Under the pieces are notes generated by a model. That model was not told where the DNA came from, did not search any database, and saw nothing but the letters and a program-made list of their open reading frames with translations. Positions 5,617 through 6,891 of a DNA stretch of 6,891 nucleotides are shown here, piece by piece. The stretch covers positions 1 through 6,891 of the forward strand of contig CALCSH010000579.1 in assembly GCA_937893815.1 (NCBI GenBank), in the 5' to 3' direction. The position numbers were made by a program, and so were the translations under genes. The stretch comes from an uncultured Anaerolineae bacterium (GTDB lineage Bacteria > Chloroflexota > Anaerolineae > Anaerolineales > UBA11858). Position 1 is the first letter of the stretch. Each line of letters opens with the position of its first letter.

Positions 5617-5647
5617 CGCCCAGAGACTTGCGCCCCTGAGCGCGCAA
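5587..5647 (+). promoter_or_regulatory. Structured leader with mutually exclusive stem-loops
   Basis: CTCAGGG (5607-5613) is complementary both to CCCTGAG at 5590-5596 and to a second CCCTGAG at 5634-5640. The first pairing extends to 10 bp. A separate 3' hairpin TTGCGC (5628-5633) with GCGCAA (5642-5647) has the second CCCTGAG in its loop and ends one base before the proposed TTG start at 5649. The leader could thus switch between two folds that differ in exposure of the start region. It matches no riboswitch class that I recognise; function is inferred only. Confidence 0.5.
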
Positions 5648-5648
5648 A

Positions 5649-5984
5649 TTGCAGCTAGAACTACAACTTGCAGAGGAAATTTTAGCACAAAAAACTTCTG
5701 CCAGCAGTTTCCGGTGGAAGTTGTTTTATTCCTGCTACTCTGTCCGTGATGGATACATCCGTTTGGGTACCCCCTCCTCCACATCACGACAGGGCGGCGG
5801 GAAAAAATTATACGGCCTATATTCGCGTAGGGGAGGGTTGCGCGACGAAAATGAATGGAAGCAGGCAGTAGCGCGCAAACAGACGATGCGGGATGAATTG
5901 CAGAAATTCGCCAAAACCTATAAAGCCAACAACGGCAACGGAAAAGGAAATTTACTCGATGTCAGTGATTTACTGGCGAAATAA
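5649..5984 (+). CDS. Hypothetical basic protein, 111 aa, uncertain start
   Basis: I do not recognise the family. The frame opens at 5640 after an in-frame TGA (5637-5639). The first usable start is TTG 5649, with no Shine-Dalgarno and a hairpin right in front of it. The first in-frame ATG is at 5886-5888, near the C-terminus. Visible features are an N-terminal helix (residues 2-14), an aromatic/basic stretch FRWKLFYSCY at 21-30, a Gly/Ser/Arg-rich middle with RQGGGKKLYGLYSRRGGLRD at 47-66, a charged helix about 67-92, and an Asn/Gly linker KANNGNGKGN at 92-101 before a short tail. The arrangement looks like a real protein rather than chance, but the start may be non-canonical or the gene may be 5'-damaged. 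It sits first behind the promoter at 5526-5555. Confidence 0.55.
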   Translation: MQLELQLAEEILAQKTSASSFRWKLFYSCYSVRDGYIRLGTPSSTSRQGGGKKLYGLYSRRGGLRDENEWKQAVARKQTMRDELQKFAKTYKANNGNGKGNLLDVSDLLAK

Positions 5985-6052
5985 GGAATGTGACAAACAA
6001 CGCTGCACCGGGAACCTGACTGTCACGACAAAATATTTACAAGGAGAAACTT

Positions 6053-6310
6053 ATGACCGACAAATTTACCTGGACTAACGAATACGGAGAGGTACTAACC
6101 GTATATAAAGAAGGCGACCAGATCGTTATCGAGCATAGCGACTACCCCGACAGCAAGCTTTTTTACGAAAAGCCGACCAGATTCGCTCGTTTTTTCGCTG
6201 CCATGACTAAAGATGTTGCTGTTGTGATAGATGAAGATGGAGAAGCTGTTCTGCTAAACAAAGAAGAAGGTGATTTTATCGAGGCAACCATCAAGGAGCA
6301 GGGCTGGTAA
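6053..6310 (+). CDS. Small acidic hypothetical protein, 85 aa
   Basis: The start is supported by AAGGAG (6041-6046) with a 6-base spacing. The protein is clearly acidic, with about 19 Asp/Glu against 9 Lys/Arg. It looks like alternating beta strands (FTWTNEYGEVLTVYKEGDQI, 5-24; KDVAVVIDEDGEAVLLNKEE, 53-72) around an amphipathic segment RFARFFAAM (43-51), ending in GW. There is no signal peptide, membrane segment or catalytic motif. I do not recognise the family. Small acidic proteins are common in phage and conjugative-element clusters (DNA mimics, anti-defence proteins, structural chaperones), but nothing here selects among these. Confidence 0.75.
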   Translation: MTDKFTWTNEYGEVLTVYKEGDQIVIEHSDYPDSKLFYEKPTRFARFFAAMTKDVAVVIDEDGEAVLLNKEEGDFIEATIKEQGW

Positions 6311-6333
6311 AAAAACTTGCGTAATTTATTTCT

Positions 6334-6357
6334 ATGCCGGAGAATAATTTCCGGCAT
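6334..6357 (+). repeat. Perfect 8-bp hairpin in the leader of the Cys-rich gene
   Basis: ATGCCGGA (6334-6341) and TCCGGCAT (6350-6357) with loop GAATAATT. No T-tract follows, so it is not a typical intrinsic terminator. It lies between the acidic-protein gene and the ribosome-binding site at 6390-6395. It could be an mRNA-stability or processing hairpin, or an operator. Confidence 0.55.
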
Positions 6358-6405
6358 GGAGATGAGAGACGGAAGCAAAGCCGATCTCGAAGGAGAAAAT
6401 ACCTG

Positions 6406-6663
6406 ATGACTACCCTGATCTATTTTAGCTCCTCATCCGGCGCACAAGGCCGGTGCGATGCCAGGTGCTACGATGCCAAGCATGAAAACTGTGCGTGCAT
6501 CTGCGGCGGCAAAAATCACGGCGCTGGGCTGGATCGGGCGATTGAAAACACCCGCGAACTGGCGGAGCAAATGGTTGAAGAATATGCACGGGCGCATGAC
6601 ATACCCGAAATCAATGCAACCGTGAACAAAAATGTAATTTGTCAACTGGCATTACCAATTTGA
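6406..6663 (+). CDS. Small Cys/His-cluster protein, 85 aa, probable metal binder
   Basis: The start is ATG 6406, which has AAGGAG (6390-6395) 10 bases upstream. The same frame also contains ATG 6334, but that codon is inside a hairpin and has no Shine-Dalgarno. The key motif is RCDARCYDAKHENCACICGG at 16-35 followed by KNHG: Cys17, Cys21, Cys29, Cys31, Cys33 and His38, i.e. C-x3-C-x7-C-x-C-x-C-GG-x-NHG. A Ser-rich N-terminus precedes it, and a helix with AIENTRELAEQMVEEYARAH follows (45-64). I recall similar 'RCDARCY.A....C.C.CGG.NHG' small proteins of unknown function from phage-like and actinobacterial accessory regions, but could not search. Zinc or iron-sulfur binding is inferred. Its stop TGA overlaps the ribosome-binding site of the exonuclease gene, so the two are translationally coupled. 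Confidence 0.85.
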   Translation: MTTLIYFSSSSGAQGRCDARCYDAKHENCACICGGKNHGAGLDRAIENTRELAEQMVEEYARAHDIPEINATVNKNVICQLALPI

Positions 6664-6671
6664 GGAGGCTA

Positions 6672-6891
6672 ATGCAAAAAAATCTAAAACAACGTGATGC
6701 GGCAATCGAAGCCGCCCAAAGCTGGATGGTTCAGGCCCCGGTCTTTCTGGACACAGAAACTACCGGCGTCAAGGCTGATGATGAGGTGATCAGCATTGGT
6801 ATTGTTGACACCAACGGCATGACATTGCTGGATACGCTCATTCGGCCCAGAAAGTCAATTCCCATGCAAGCAACGAGCGTACACGGGATCA
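6672..6891 (+). CDS. DnaQ-family (DEDDh) 3'-5' exonuclease, N-terminal part
   Basis: The first 73 codons are present; the gene runs off the window. After an N-terminal helix (about 1-20), the exonuclease I motif VFLDTETTG (24-32) supplies the catalytic Asp27 and Glu29. DDEVISIGIVDTNG (36-49) and the RPRKSIPMQATSVHGI segment (58-73) follow the standard DnaQ/RNase T-like fold. ATG 6672 has AGGAGG (6663-6668) 3 bases before it, overlapping the preceding stop. Such stand-alone exonucleases act as DNA polymerase III epsilon-like proofreaders, in repair, or as phage/plasmid functions; which applies cannot be told from this fragment. The motifs toward the C-terminus (second and third catalytic Asp, His) are outside the window. 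Confidence 0.9.
   Translation, partial: MQKNLKQRDAAIEAAQSWMVQAPVFLDTETTGVKADDEVISIGIVDTNGMTLLDTLIRPRKSIPMQATSVHGI

Noticed and set aside
5990..6026. 6-bp inverted repeat GTGACA / TGTCAC upstream of the acidic-protein gene.
   Set aside because: The arms are short and 25 bases apart, with no clear promoter nearby to give it an operator role; likely chance.
6334..6405. N-terminal extension of the Cys-rich protein from ATG 6334.
   Set aside because: That ATG is the first codon of a hairpin arm without a ribosome-binding site, while ATG 6406 follows AAGGAG. The extra residues are charged and low in pattern.
4903..6891. CRISPR array, toxin-antitoxin pair or insertion sequence in the right part.
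   Set aside because: No regularly spaced direct repeats, no recognisable toxin or antitoxin fold, and no transposase or terminal inverted repeats were seen.

Overview
This window joins a block of bacterial housekeeping genes (1 to about 4900) to what looks like accessory or mobile DNA (about 4903 to the right edge). Base composition is moderate, promoters are sigma70-type, and terminators are intrinsic. A class II fructose-1,6-bisphosphatase and a SAM-I (S-box) riboswitch on metK are both present. Together with the style of the proteins, this suggests an uncultured Chloroflexota (Anaerolineae-like) bacterium. That placement is an inference from general impression only; no phylogenetic marker was tested.

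Left part: the 3' end of frr (ribosome recycling factor), then uppS (undecaprenyl diphosphate synthase) and cdsA (phosphatidate cytidylyltransferase). They are packed with gaps of 3 and 6 bp, the classic frr-uppS-cdsA arrangement serving translation recycling, cell-envelope lipid carrier and phospholipid synthesis. glpX (gluconeogenic FBPase) follows 37 bp later. Its metal-site motif reads DPINGT where an acidic residue is expected in place of the Asn.

Centre: the 375-bp gap between glpX and metK is a complete regulatory unit. It holds a near-consensus promoter (TTGACA-17-TAATAT), a SAM-I aptamer with an unusually long P3 arm, a 12-bp antiterminator, an intrinsic terminator, and a GGAGGT ribosome-binding site directly after the terminator. 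High SAM should therefore switch off metK, the SAM synthetase. metK and the convergent thioredoxin gene share a 16-bp bidirectional terminator. The thioredoxin gene and tRNA-Lys(UUU) diverge from back-to-back promoters whose -35 boxes are 8 bp apart.

Right part: beyond tRNA-Lys lies a run of small genes, all on the plus strand. They encode a protein with two tandem excisionase/MerR-like helix-turn-helix repeats, a 111-aa unknown with a poor start, an 85-aa acidic unknown, an 85-aa protein with a tight Cys/His cluster, and the start of a DnaQ-type (DEDDh) exonuclease. Between them are a palindrome-overlapped promoter, a leader with mutually exclusive stem-loops, and hairpins placed next to ribosome-binding sites. 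The tRNA boundary, gene size and gene types resemble the edge of an integrated element, but no integrase and no second attachment site is visible here.
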